A stretch of DNA of 64,000 nucleotides from Notolepis coatsorum (Eukaryota; Chordata; Actinopteri; Aulopiformes; Paralepididae), in NCBI GenBank assembly GCA_963971535.1, contig OZ020593.1, positions 15,984,148 through 16,048,147 on the forward strand. The letters run 5' to 3'. Each line of letters opens with the position of its first letter. Within the stretch, counting starts at the first letter, position 1. The translations under genes were made by a program, and so were the position numbers. Shown here piece by piece: positions 11,498 to 21,314 of this stretch. The notes under the pieces were generated by a model. That model saw only the letters and a program-made list of their open reading frames with translations. It ran no database searches and was not told the DNA's origin.

Positions 11498-12436
11498 CTG
11501 CGCTACTAAAGTAGGACTTTCTTTTCAGTCCAGTTTCTTACCCTCCAATAGAGTCACAGACGTAAAGCCTCCCCGCGACGCCACGTGTGGGAGTAAGGCC
11601 AAGTTCGCCTACCATCGGTATTGAGACATCGTGTATATTAATATTTGAATAGTCATATTTGGCACTATATCGTCGAGTTGGACGTAGTCTATTAAGCTAA
11701 TAATAGTCTGTTAATATATAGTGCTTCGTGCGGTGAGAATACTACCGTAGTCAGCACCCCATCGTTTCGGGCAGAGAACTGGCTGCTTACCCAGGGTGGT
11801 TGACCCCACGTGAAGCTGCACCCGAGGAGCCTCAGAGCCGACGAGCGAGTGGACCTGTATACCGGATTATTCTACCGACGACAGCCCGCCTTCCCAGGCA
11901 CGGATTATGCTTTGTATACATTGATTATTCCATGGATAAAGACCCCCGACACTGCCGTGTGTTGGAACCCCCCCCCCCTGGAGAGGACGCAAGGTGAGGA
12001 GACGCTCTGCAAGACGAGGTCGCTTCACGTCTCTCCTCCGTGGACCGGATGACGCCGGCCCACAAAGAGTCCACCTGCTTTCATCTGTGGTCCAAGGATC
12101 GCCGGCGCATTGAACGGCACTACAGTGGGTTCACCTGGGATACCCTTGGCCGGATGAGGCAGCCGGATTCTACCCCCCCCCCCCTTCCTACTCCTGTCGG
12201 CTTACAAGCGACCGGATTAACCCCCTCTAGTGTATCCAGTATATAATCATTAAAGTATCATTGCTGTTATTCCTTAATTATTCCAGGTCGTATATGTACC
12301 ACCTGCGCCTTCAGAGATTGGACATTCTCTATTGATATACCGACGAATACTCTTGCCATAAAAGTGCATACTAATTCCATTCATAAATGTGATTGATTTG
12401 ATTAAGTGCTTGCTCTACACACCATCGCTGTGTAGA

Positions 12437-12442
12437 AATAAA
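12437..12442 (+). terminator. Poly(A) signal in BEL/Pao LTR
   Basis: AATAAA about 950 bp after the TATA-like box. The functional copy would be the one in the 3' LTR at 20107-20112. Confidence 0.45.
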
Positions 12443-12613
12443 GACCTATTTCTAATTCGTACATTTGTGTTGGATCCGTTTCATCTACGTGACAGTGTTC
12501 ATCATAATATATTTATGCCGTGTACTGGGTGGCCGAATATTAAGTACAAAGGTAGTGGTAGTAAGTATCATATCTAGTAATACAGTCAGGGAATTGTACC
12601 CCTCAGTTACAAT

Positions 12614-12630
12614 TGGTCCTTCGAGCCGGA
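12614..12630 (+). promoter_or_regulatory. Primer-binding site, tRNA-Tyr
   Basis: TGGTCCTTCGAGCCGGA begins 2 bp after the 5' LTR. Its complement reads TCCGGCTCGAAGGACCA, which matches the 3' end of eukaryotic tRNA-Tyr (acceptor strand CTTCGAAGG type) including CCA, over 17 bases. The tRNA identity comes from memory of the vertebrate tRNA-Tyr sequence. Confidence 0.8.
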
Positions 12631-12679
12631 TGGTAATTAGTGTAATATTAATATAGTGTTATTAATATTGAAATGGCCT

Positions 12680-15600
12680 ATGATGAACACTCCACGAAAC
12701 GATCCTCCTAACCAACGCCCGCAGCGCGAACGACGGCTCCCTCAGTACTTAGAGGCTTACGCTGTCAGTCAACAACCTAGTCTTCTACTAACAGTAAACG
12801 CGGTAAAACTAGAAAGTAAAAGTATGTCTAACCCCAACGCCCAGACTACCCCGACCATAGAGGCCCCTACGGGCTCTAATGTAACTGACCAAGTTCACGG
12901 TGGGGACCAGTGGGAACCAGACATGACTTCACACCCCGCCAGTACTGAAGAAGTAGTCCCCGATGAGTCCCGGGAGGAATACAACGCTACCGAGAGAGAA
13001 CTCGGCACGGAAGAAGACGGGGAGAGCACCGTGGAGATAGAGCTCCAAGGCTCCGCAAGGAGTACCCCGAGGGAAGGCTCCCCTATACAACCGCCTTCTC
13101 CCAGCGAGGCAGAGAGGACCCTACAGCAGGCCTTCCTCATCAGCCTGAACGCCGCTGCTGAACGCGACCGACTGCAGATCCAGCAGCGAAGCGAACACGA
13201 GCAGATACGTCTAGAAATAAGACGCATTCAGATGGAAGAGAATGTGGCCCGAGAACGAGCCGGTGCTCAACGGGACGCAGCGCGCGACAGACAGCAGTCG
13301 CAACTAATAGAACAGCTGATCAGACGGACAACACCCTCTCCCTCCGCCAGAGGCTCCAGGAACTCGTCTAGACACACCTCCAGGGCGGCATCCCCTAGCC
13401 GAGTAAACAACCCTGAACTTGACCAACAGACGAGGTCTATACCCCCCACAGACCACCTCCCCCCACCGGTCCAAGCGAGACCTAGCAACCGGGAAGGAGC
13501 AGCATATCCTGTGGAGAGGCTAAACCAGAGACTACAAGCACTGGATGACCTAACTGAAGACGAAGAGGAAGAGGAGGAGAACCACGCCCGAAGACAGCAC
13601 AGTACTCTACCGGACCAGGAGGTCCGGTACAGCCCAGGCTATACTCCCGCGGAGCTGCGCTACAGACCCCCGACTCTATACACGGGTGAGCACGACGCAC
13701 GACCCGCACCGAGGAACAGCACCTGGACAAGCGGGCCATGGTACACTGCCGGTACCAGCCCATACCAAGGAGCGGGAGGAGACTCGCCTAGGAGGCCTCT
13801 CCCCCAACGCTCGCCGATGTATCCACAGTCAGCGTCATACATTGGCACGCCCATGGTACCCGACTTCACCCAAGAGAACCGGGCCCAGTATACAGAACTC
13901 CGCATGTGTCTGGAGACCATGTTGGTGGATGTATTGGATGAACGCCACAAATACGCCATCCTACTGAAGCACTTAAAGGTGCCCCGCGCACATAATATAG
14001 CGCTCGCCTATGCGACTTCCACCACCCCATACACAGCAGCGCTGGTAGCATTGGACCAGAGGTATGGGCGCATATGGGATTACGTGATCCAGGAGATCCG
14101 ACACATCGACCGCTTACCCCCAGCAATAGACAATCGAGCACTGGACGACCTGTCCATCAGAGTGCAGTCCCTGGTAGGGATGTTGGGAGCGCAAAGAGAG
14201 AAGGGGAGGCATGAACTTTACGCCAACTCAAATGTGGAAAGGATTCTGGAGAAGCTGCCGCCCGCTCGTCAGGAGCGCTTTAGGCGGCAGAGGGACCACA
14301 GAGACCCGAATGGCCCCGAACCGAACCTCCTCGATCTAGCAGACTTCCTGGCGAGAGAAGTCAGCAGCCTACGGCTAGATACATTCGGACGGAGCACCCC
14401 TGGCTCCAGAGAAGGAACCAGACGACTAAATGATGGAAGAAGATCGGTGACCGTGATGCACCAATCGGAGTCAGTACCGAGCAGCAGGAGCCACAGTACC
14501 CCCTCCAGAACGGAGAAGTGGAAGATAGTGTGCCCCTACTGTGAGAAAGAACACTGGCTAGCGCAATGTGACTCCTTCCCCAAGCTGAACGCGGAGGAAG
14601 CCAGTCAATGGATAAAGTCCAACAAGCGCTGCTTTCGCTGTGCGCGCTCACACATGGCAGCCGAATGCCGCTTAAAGAAAAGGTGCACCAAGTGCGATGG
14701 AGCCCATCTGGACATACTTCACGACAGTAACAGACGGCGCCCTTCACCCGCACCATCCAGCCGCAAAGCGAGCGTCATGTACATCGATCCCGCCAGCAGC
14801 AGTGGAGCCCGAGTACTCCTAAAAGTAGTGCGTGTGACACTAAGCTACCAGAATAAAGTCCTGGACACTTACGCCGTCCTCGATGACGGGTCAGAGAAGA
14901 CCCTGCTGCTCGCCTCCGCTGCGGCCCAGCTAGGGCTGCGGGGAAGCGAAACCCAAATGACAATTCGGACAATAAGACGAGATTTGAAGACGATAAAGGG
15001 CGAGAATGTCTCATTCTCTATCGCAGCAAGCGGCCAGCCTGAGCGACGGTACCAGATTACAGACGCTTTCACCAGCCAAGAAATAGGACTGTCGCGGTAC
15101 ACATACCCCGTCGCCAAGCTGATGGAGAAATATGCACATCTGCGCAAGTTACCGATCCCGCTCATAGACAATGCTATGCCGACCCTGTTGATAGGCTCCG
15201 ACCATGCAGACCTCATTGTCCCGATAGACCGGGTTCATACCGGACCCCGAGGCTGTCCTGCAGCAGTCGAGACCCGTTTGGGATGGACTCTCCAAGGCCC
15301 GCTCGCCAAATCTCTCAACCGAAGTACAGCCACTAGATGTCTCCACTCCCGAGTCACAGAGGGAGAAACCGCACTCCTGCAACACGTAGAGCGGCTATGG
15401 ACCTTGGAACAAATGCCCTTTAAGAACGGAAAGAAAGACATTCGCTCTAAAGATGACATTTACGCCATTCACCTCCTCGAGACAGGGACCAAGAGAGTCC
15501 CGGTCAACGGCGTGTTGAGATACGCCACGCCACTCCTGCGGCGAGAAGGAATGCCTACTTTCCACGCCAAGACAGACGCCACAGAACGGTACCTGCTGAA

Positions 15601-18600
15601 CACGGAGCGGCGCTTAGCCAAGAACCCCGCCCAAGAGAGTGTATACCGCGCTGAGATTGAGAAGCTCATCACAGCGGGACACGTCACAAAGATGGACATT
15701 AAAGAGGCTGACCAGACCACTGAATCGTGGTACGTGCCTCACCACAAGGTCCATCACAACGGTAAAGACCGCATAGTATTTAACTGCAGCTACCAGATCG
15801 GATCCCAAAATCTGAATAAAGAGTTACTGCCCGGTCCCACACTCGGCCCCTCCCTACTCGGCGTTCTACTCCGCTTCCGCCAGGAAAAGGTGGCCATCAG
15901 CGGGGACATTAAAGGAATGTTCCTGCAGGTGAGATTAGTAGAGGCGGACAAGCCCCTGTTACGGTTCCTATGGAGAGAGAAGCCAGGAGATGAGCACCCA
16001 GCCATCTACCAATGGGAAGTCCTCCCCTTCGGAACGACGTGCAGCCCCTGCTGCGCTACATTTGCACTACAGAAACATGTAGCAGAGGACCCAGCAGCGG
16101 ACGAAGAGGTCCGACACAGCGTAAAGAACAGCTTCTACGTAGACAACTGTCTACAAAGCCTTTCAACCCAAGAAGAAGCCGAGGCTCTCCTGATTAAACT
16201 CCGCGCCTCATTGATCAAAGGCGGCTTTGATCTCAGGCAGTGGGCCAGCAGCGATCCGCAAGTACTGCGCAGCCTCTCCTCCGAGGACAAGGCAGCCAGC
16301 AGCGAGACCTGGATGGCTACAATCCCGGGAGAAGCCCAGGAGATGACCCTGGGATTGGTGTGGCGATTCAAAACAGATTCGCTTCACTACAGACACAAGC
16401 CCCTGACTACGGAGCAGGGAAGGCCGGCGGCGGCGCCGACCACCAGACGGAGTGTGTACACAACACTCGCCCGACAATATGACCCGCTAGGATGTATTCT
16501 ACCGTACACCACCAGGGCAAAAATGATTGTACGAGCATTGTGGGACAAGGACCAGGGCTGGGACGACCCCATTCCCGCACACCTTGCATCCACCTGGAGA
16601 GAGTGGGAGATGGAGCTCCACTCACTCCCAGGCGTTAATATGCGCCGAAGCTACTTCCCACCCACGGTGAGGCCAGAGACATGTAAAATGGACTTACACG
16701 TCTTCAGTGACGCCTCAGAGGTCGCATACGGATCAGTAGCCTACTTGCGGGCCCAAGACCAGGGGGGAGAGATCTACACAGCATTTGTCCTCGCCCGCTC
16801 GAAAATAGCCCCACGCAAGCAACAATCTATCCCACGTCTAGAGCTCTGCGCAGCCCTAGCCGGAGCGCACCTAGCCACGCTCATCCAACGTGAGCTCACC
16901 ATACCGGTGTCTAGAACAATCCTGTGGTCAGATTCCACGACGGTACTCGCCTGGATCAAATCGGACTCATGCAAGTACAAAGTCTTCGTGGGAGTCAGAG
17001 TCACCGAGATTCAAGACTTAACCGAAGAGTTAACCGGAGAAACAGAGTGGCGCTACGTTGATACAAAACAGAACCCAGCTGACGTCATCACCCGGGGGAT
17101 GCCCCTGGATGACCTCACCCGTCGCAATGTCTACAGTGACGGCCCCGCATTCCTAAGACTCCCGGAAGGACAGTGGCCCATGCCTATCCCGAGGGAAGCA
17201 AGTCCAGAGGAGGTGGAAAATAAGAAGTCTGTGTTCTGTGGATTGAGCACCGTAGCCTCCACCGACCCTAACATAGACGATTGCACATCCATAGAGAGTG
17301 CACAACAAAGAACATTCCTGCGGTACCACCCGGAGTGCAAGTCCCCCGCTGATATGTCAGCAGCTAACTACGAGGAAGCAGAATTGCTTCTACTGCAGCG
17401 AGCCCAGAGAGACTCGTTCCCCGATGAATTGGCCTGTGGAGGAAAGCCCGTCCCATCCGACAGCAGATTAATTCATCTGGCCCCCGAGAGCGACGCTCAT
17501 ACCCTCATCAGAGTGGGTGGTCGCCTACGCAGAGCCCCCAATCTACCAGATGACATTAAATACCCGATCGTATTGAACAGCCGACACAAGGTCACAGAGC
17601 TGATTATAAAGAAATACGATGAGGATGTACATCACGCAGGAGCAGAAAGAGTCTTCGCGGAAATCAGACGTCGTTACTGGATCCTACAAGGAAGAGAGGC
17701 GGTACGACGCTTCCAGCGAACATGTCTAGACTGCCGCAAGTGGCGCGCGCAGCCCAGCATACCAAGGATGGCTGACCTTCCTCCATGTCGCCTCCGAATC
17801 GGTGACAAGCCATTCCACTCAACGGGTATGGACTGCTTTGGCCCGCTGCACATAAAGAAAGGAAGAGGAACCGAGAAGCGGTGGGGTATTGTAGTCAAAT
17901 GCATGACCACCAGAGCGATACACATCGAGCTTCTCCCGACCATGAGCACAGACTCATTCCTTATGGCCTTCCGTAGATTCACATCACGGAAAGGAAGACC
18001 GTCTACCCTATTGTCCGATCATGGGACAAACTTCAAAGGCGGCGAAAGAGAGCTGAGAGAGAGCTTCCAAGCTATGGGCCCAGAACTTAAGACCCACCTC
18101 GCTCCAGCACAGGTTGATTTCCAATTCAACCCCCCAAACGCACCCCACTTCGGTGGCACTTGGGAACGAGAAGTGCGCTCCATAAAGACAGCCCTGTACG
18201 CAGTACTTGGGGCCCAGACTGTGGCGGAAGAAGTCTTAATGACAGTCCTCACGGAGATTGAGGGAGTACTTAACTCGAAGCCCCTCGGATATGTCTCCAG
18301 TGATGTGGCGGATATCGACCCAGTTACCCCCAACACACTCCTGATGGGGCGGCTAGATCCTGCATTACCCCAGACAATGTACCGGCCTGAAGAAGCGAAC
18401 GGCCGACGAATGTGGAGGTACAGCCAAGTATTAGCCGACAAGTTTTGGAACAGTTTCCTACTGCACTACCTACCGTCTCTACAGACCCGCCAGAAGTGGG
18501 TAAAGGAGAGAGACAATTTGACAGAAGGAACAGTCGTCATGATTATTGATCAATCACTGCCCAGAGCTATGTGGCCGGCCGGCCGCGTAAGCAAAGTGAT

Positions 18601-18739
18601 CACCGGTGCCGACGGCAAGGTCCGAGCAGCTGAAGTGCTCGTCCAGGGTCGCACTTACACCCGTCCCGTGGCGAGGCTCATAGAACTGCCTCGACTCCCA
18701 GACACAATCGATGATGACCATGACCCTACAACCCTATGA
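12680..18739 (+). CDS. BEL/Pao Gag-Pol polyprotein, intact
   Basis: A single frame of 2,019 codons. The in-frame ATGATG at 12680 is the first plausible start; the frame is open a few codons further upstream but without ATG. Residues ~1-140 are low-complexity and acidic. About 145-225 form a Glu/Arg/Gln-rich probable coiled coil. A Gag domain follows, then three zinc knuckles at ~618-680 (CPYC..H..C, CFRC..H..C, CTKC..H..H). The A17-type aspartic protease carries LDDGSEKT at ~734. Reverse transcriptase has PFGTTCSP near 1118 and YVDN near 1153. RNase H follows (FSDAS ~1341), then the integrase HHCC finger (~1650-1690), the DDE core (MDCFGP, SDHGTNF, WEREVR; ~1716-1835) and the BEL C-terminal domain. 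There is no stop or frameshift between gag and pol, so Gag and Pol would be made at equal ratio unless another mechanism acts. The second aspartate of the RT YxDD box is Asn here and in copy 1. Confidence 0.95.
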   Translation: MMNTPRNDPPNQRPQRERRLPQYLEAYAVSQQPSLLLTVNAVKLESKSMSNPNAQTTPTIEAPTGSNVTDQVHGGDQWEPDMTSHPASTEEVVPDESREEYNATERELGTEEDGESTVEIELQGSARSTPREGSPIQPPSPSEAERTLQQAFLISLNAAAERDRLQIQQRSEHEQIRLEIRRIQMEENVARERAGAQRDAARDRQQSQLIEQLIRRTTPSPSARGSRNSSRHTSRAASPSRVNNPELDQQTRSIPPTDHLPPPVQARPSNREGAAYPVERLNQRLQALDDLTEDEEEEEENHARRQHSTLPDQEVRYSPGYTPAELRYRPPTLYTGEHDARPAPRNSTWTSGPWYTAGTSPYQGAGGDSPRRPLPQRSPMYPQSASYIGTPMVPDFTQENRAQYTELRMCLETMLVDVLDERHKYAILLKHLKVPRAHNIALAYATSTTPYTAALVALDQRYGRIWDYVIQEIRHIDRLPPAIDNRALDDLSIRVQSLVGMLGAQREKGRHELYANSNVERILEKLPPARQERFRRQRDHRDPNGPEPNLLDLADFLAREVSSLRLDTFGRSTPGSREGTRRLNDGRRSVTVMHQSESVPSSRSHSTPSRTEKWKIVCPYCEKEHWLAQCDSFPKLNAEEASQWIKSNKRCFRCARSHMAAECRLKKRCTKCDGAHLDILHDSNRRRPSPAPSSRKASVMYIDPASSSGARVLLKVVRVTLSYQNKVLDTYAVLDDGSEKTLLLASAAAQLGLRGSETQMTIRTIRRDLKTIKGENVSFSIAASGQPERRYQITDAFTSQEIGLSRYTYPVAKLMEKYAHLRKLPIPLIDNAMPTLLIGSDHADLIVPIDRVHTGPRGCPAAVETRLGWTLQGPLAKSLNRSTATRCLHSRVTEGETALLQHVERLWTLEQMPFKNGKKDIRSKDDIYAIHLLETGTKRVPVNGVLRYATPLLRREGMPTFHAKTDATERYLLNTERRLAKNPAQESVYRAEIEKLITAGHVTKMDIKEADQTTESWYVPHHKVHHNGKDRIVFNCSYQIGSQNLNKELLPGPTLGPSLLGVLLRFRQEKVAISGDIKGMFLQVRLVEADKPLLRFLWREKPGDEHPAIYQWEVLPFGTTCSPCCATFALQKHVAEDPAADEEVRHSVKNSFYVDNCLQSLSTQEEAEALLIKLRASLIKGGFDLRQWASSDPQVLRSLSSEDKAASSETWMATIPGEAQEMTLGLVWRFKTDSLHYRHKPLTTEQGRPAAAPTTRRSVYTTLARQYDPLGCILPYTTRAKMIVRALWDKDQGWDDPIPAHLASTWREWEMELHSLPGVNMRRSYFPPTVRPETCKMDLHVFSDASEVAYGSVAYLRAQDQGGEIYTAFVLARSKIAPRKQQSIPRLELCAALAGAHLATLIQRELTIPVSRTILWSDSTTVLAWIKSDSCKYKVFVGVRVTEIQDLTEELTGETEWRYVDTKQNPADVITRGMPLDDLTRRNVYSDGPAFLRLPEGQWPMPIPREASPEEVENKKSVFCGLSTVASTDPNIDDCTSIESAQQRTFLRYHPECKSPADMSAANYEEAELLLLQRAQRDSFPDELACGGKPVPSDSRLIHLAPESDAHTLIRVGGRLRRAPNLPDDIKYPIVLNSRHKVTELIIKKYDEDVHHAGAERVFAEIRRRYWILQGREAVRRFQRTCLDCRKWRAQPSIPRMADLPPCRLRIGDKPFHSTGMDCFGPLHIKKGRGTEKRWGIVVKCMTTRAIHIELLPTMSTDSFLMAFRRFTSRKGRPSTLLSDHGTNFKGGERELRESFQAMGPELKTHLAPAQVDFQFNPPNAPHFGGTWEREVRSIKTALYAVLGAQTVAEEVLMTVLTEIEGVLNSKPLGYVSSDVADIDPVTPNTLLMGRLDPALPQTMYRPEEANGRRMWRYSQVLADKFWNSFLLHYLPSLQTRQKWVKERDNLTEGTVVMIIDQSLPRAMWPAGRVSKVITGADGKVRAAEVLVQGRTYTRPVARLIELPRLPDTIDDDHDPTTL

Positions 18740-18837
18740 CTTTGTGAAGTTGACTGACCCCTACAGCAAACCCAAATGTGTAAATAGACAACGCGATTAA
18801 TCTGTCTCTGTTTAACTGATTAGGTCTGGGACCAATC

Positions 18838-18847
18838 AGGGGGTGGC
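18838..18847 (+). promoter_or_regulatory. Polypurine tract of BEL/Pao copy 2
   Basis: AGGGGGTGGC directly precedes the 3' LTR, the position expected for plus-strand priming. Confidence 0.55.
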
Positions 18848-20281
18848 TGTTGTGAAGGGCCAGATTAAACCGAATATATATATTTATTTATATATATATA
18901 TTTAATTGTATTTGTATATTCTCTAATATTCCCTGATATCCCTTGTATATTCCTTGTACAATATGCATTGAATATCCATTCTAGCCTACTGAACATCCCA
19001 TAATAGTCTCCATTCTACTATTGGTCGAGACCTTGGTGCCAGGCTGCCATACCCCTCAGACCCAGTTCAAACGTACCGCTCCACATGTACGAACAAGTCC
19101 TAGTTCCGCGTAGGAATCTGACTACTGCACCACTAATGGGACTATTTGTTCATAGTGCGTATATATACTGCGCTACTAAAGTAGGACTTTCTTTTCAGTC
19201 CAGTTTCTTACCCTCCAATAGAGTCACAGACGTAAAGCCTCCCCGCGACGCCACGTGTGGGAGTAAGGCCAAGTTCGCCTACCATCGGTATTGAGACATC
19301 GTGTATATTAATATTTGAATAGTCATATTTGGCACTATATCGTCGAGTTGGACGTAGTCTATTAAGCTAATAATAGTCTGTTAATATATAGTGCTTCGTG
19401 CGGTGAGAATACTACCGTAGTCAGCACCCCATCGTTTCGGGCAGAGAACTGGCTGCTTACCCAGGGTGGTTGACCCCACGTGAAGCTGCACCCGAGGAGC
19501 CTCAGAGCCGACGAGCGAGTGGACCTGTATACCGGATTATTCTACCGACGACAGCCCGCCTTCCCAGGCACGGATTATGCTTTGTATACATTGATTATTC
19601 CATGGATAAAGACCCCCGACACTGCCGTGTGTTGGAACCCCCCCCCCCTGGAGAGGACGCAAGGTGAGGAGACGCTCTGCAAGACGAGGTCGCTTCACGT
19701 CTCTCCTCCGTGGACCGGATGACGCCGGCCCACAAAGAGTCCACCTGCTTTCATCTGTGGTCCAAGGATCGCCGGCGCATTGAACGGCACTACAGTGGGT
19801 TCACCTGGGATACCCTTGGCCGGATGAGGCAGCCGGATTCTACCCCCCCCCCCCTTCCTACTCCTGTCGGCTTACAAGCGACCGGATTAACCCCCTCTAG
19901 TGTATCCAGTATATAATCATTAAAGTATCATTGCTGTTATTCCTTAATTATTCCAGGTCGTATATGTACCACCTGCGCCTTCAGAGATTGGACATTCTCT
20001 ATTGATATACCGACGAATACTCTTGCCATAAAAGTGCATACTAATTCCATTCATAAATGTGATTGATTTGATTAAGTGCTTGCTCTACACACCATCGCTG
20101 TGTAGAAATAAAGACCTATTTCTAATTCGTACATTTGTGTTGGATCCGTTTCATCTACGTGACAGTGTTCATCATAATATATTTATGCCGTGTACTGGGT
20201 GGCCGAATATTAAGTACAAAGGTAGTGGTAGTAAGTATCATATCTAGTAATACAGTCAGGGAATTGTACCCCTCAGTTACA
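18848..20281 (+). repeat. 3' LTR of BEL/Pao copy 2
   Basis: Offset by exactly 7,670 bp from the 5' LTR and identical except at 19126. Followed by the CCTAG target duplication at 20282-20286. Confidence 0.95.
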
Positions 20282-20311
20282 CCTAGAGTTGCATTTCTTA
20301 AATCCTATTAA

Positions 20312-20984
20312 AGGTGCTGTATGTTTTTTGTTGTTTGTTAAAACAACTGTTAAATAGCTATACATTCTGACAGCCATCACTGATATAGTCAAATAATCTA
20401 TCAGTGCAGTAAACAAATCTGCCTGGGCAAGAAATACATACAAGATATCTAGTGTTCTCTCTCCTGATTGGATACATTGTGAACAGGATACCAGAACATG
20501 TATTTAGTGTTTACTGCAGAGTGGAGGGACTGGGAGACCCATGTTACTGACCAGACACTCTATATCAGTGATGGCTGTTTACTGCAGAGCGGAGGGACTG
20601 GGAGACCCATGTTACTGACCAGACACTCTGTATCAGTGATGGCTGTTTACTGCAGAGTGGAGGGACTGAGAGACCCATGTTACTGACCAGACACTCTGTA
20701 TCAGTGATGGCTGTTTATTGCAGAGTGGAGGGACTGGGAGACCCATGTTACTGACCAGACACTCTGTATCAGTGATGGCTGTTTATTGCAGAGTGGAGGG
20801 ACTGGGAGACCCATGTTACTGACCAGACACTCTATATCAGTGATGGCTGTTTACTGCAGAGCGGAGGGACTGGGAGACCCATGTTACTGACCAGACACTC
20901 TGTATCGGTGAATGTAGAGCTACTATTTTAACATGTAGACCAGTTACTTTAACAAACAAAACAAAAATATCACTTACAGCACCT
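20312..20984. mobile_element. TTAA-flanked foldback MITE with amplified arm
   Basis: TTAA at 20308-20311 and 20985-20988 flanks termini AGGTGCTGTA and TACAGCACCT, an inverted repeat. TTAA target use is known for piggyBac and Kolobok elements; which one cannot be decided. Subterminal segments also pair: GCCATCACTGATATAG near 20372 with CTATATCAGTGATGGC, and CAGTGCAGTAAAC near 20402 with GTTTACTGCAG. No coding capacity. Confidence 0.7.
20510..20910. repeat. 68-bp minisatellite, ~6 units, inside the TTAA MITE
   Basis: Units begin TTACTGCAGAG(T/C)GGAGG at 20511, 20579, 20647, 20715 and onward, giving a constant 68-bp period with very few differences. The unit is derived from the right arm of the foldback element, because its ATCAGTGATGGCTG segment pairs with a single copy in the left arm. 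Confidence 0.85.
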
Positions 20985-21001
20985 TTAAAATATCAAGGAA
21001 T

Positions 21002-21108
21002 GAGGAAGGGAAACAGGAAGCAGAGGAAGGGAAACAGGAAGCAGAGGAAGGGAAATAGGAAGCAGAGGAAGGGAAACAGGAAGCAGAGGAAGGGAAACAG
21101 GAAGCAGA
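21002..21108. repeat. 21-bp minisatellite, ~5 units
   Basis: Tandem units of GAGGAAGGGAAACAGGAAGC plus A, purine-rich. It lies 200 bp downstream of the INTS5 stop codon on the minus strand and could fall in the 3' UTR. I see no clear AATAAA on the minus strand between it and the stop. Confidence 0.8.
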
Positions 21109-21314
21109 GGCCACATGGTGTAATCAAACATTTTAATACTCCTGTCTCGTTTATTTTTGTACTCAAAGTCACTTGAAACAACTAGTTAGAAAATAATCAA
21201 GTCTAAAAATATGGTACAAAACGTAGACAGAGCCGTACTTGGGATATAGAAGTGAACAACAGTGAAAACACCTCTGACGTCCACACAATGAAAAGCAACG
21301 CGTCCCCCCCCCCC

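Larger units (their letters stand above)
11178..12611 (+). repeat. 5' LTR of BEL/Pao copy 2
   Basis: It starts TGTTGTGAAGGG and ends CAGTTACA (TGT...ACA). A TATA-like octamer lies at 11490-11497, in GTGCGTATATATACTGCGC, and AATAAA at 12437-12442. If these are the promoter and poly(A) signal, the U3/R/U5 order is normal with a long R. Short open frames inside it are repeated identically in the other LTR and match no protein I know. Confidence 0.95.
11178..20281 (+). mobile_element. Complete BEL/Pao LTR retrotransposon, copy 2
   Basis: The element is 9,104 bp: 5' LTR 11178-12611, tRNA-Tyr primer site 12614-12630, one gag-pol frame 12680-18739, polypurine tract 18838-18847 and 3' LTR 18848-20281. 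The 5-bp sequence CCTAG occurs immediately outside both ends (11173-11177 and 20282-20286), a target duplication of the length typical for this superfamily. The LTRs are the same length and, reading them side by side, differ at one position (C at 11456, T at 19126, in a CpG context). No env-like frame is present. All parts needed for retrotransposition appear present, so this is a recent and possibly active copy. It lies downstream of INTS5, on the opposite strand. Confidence 0.95.

Noticed and set aside
11415..12577. Small ORFs inside the BEL/Pao LTRs
   Set aside because: Present identically in both LTRs, without known domains, and not conserved in the copy-1 LTR.
18740..18847. A possible env gene after BEL/Pao pol
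   Set aside because: Only ~108 bp separate the stop codon from the 3' LTR; there is no room.
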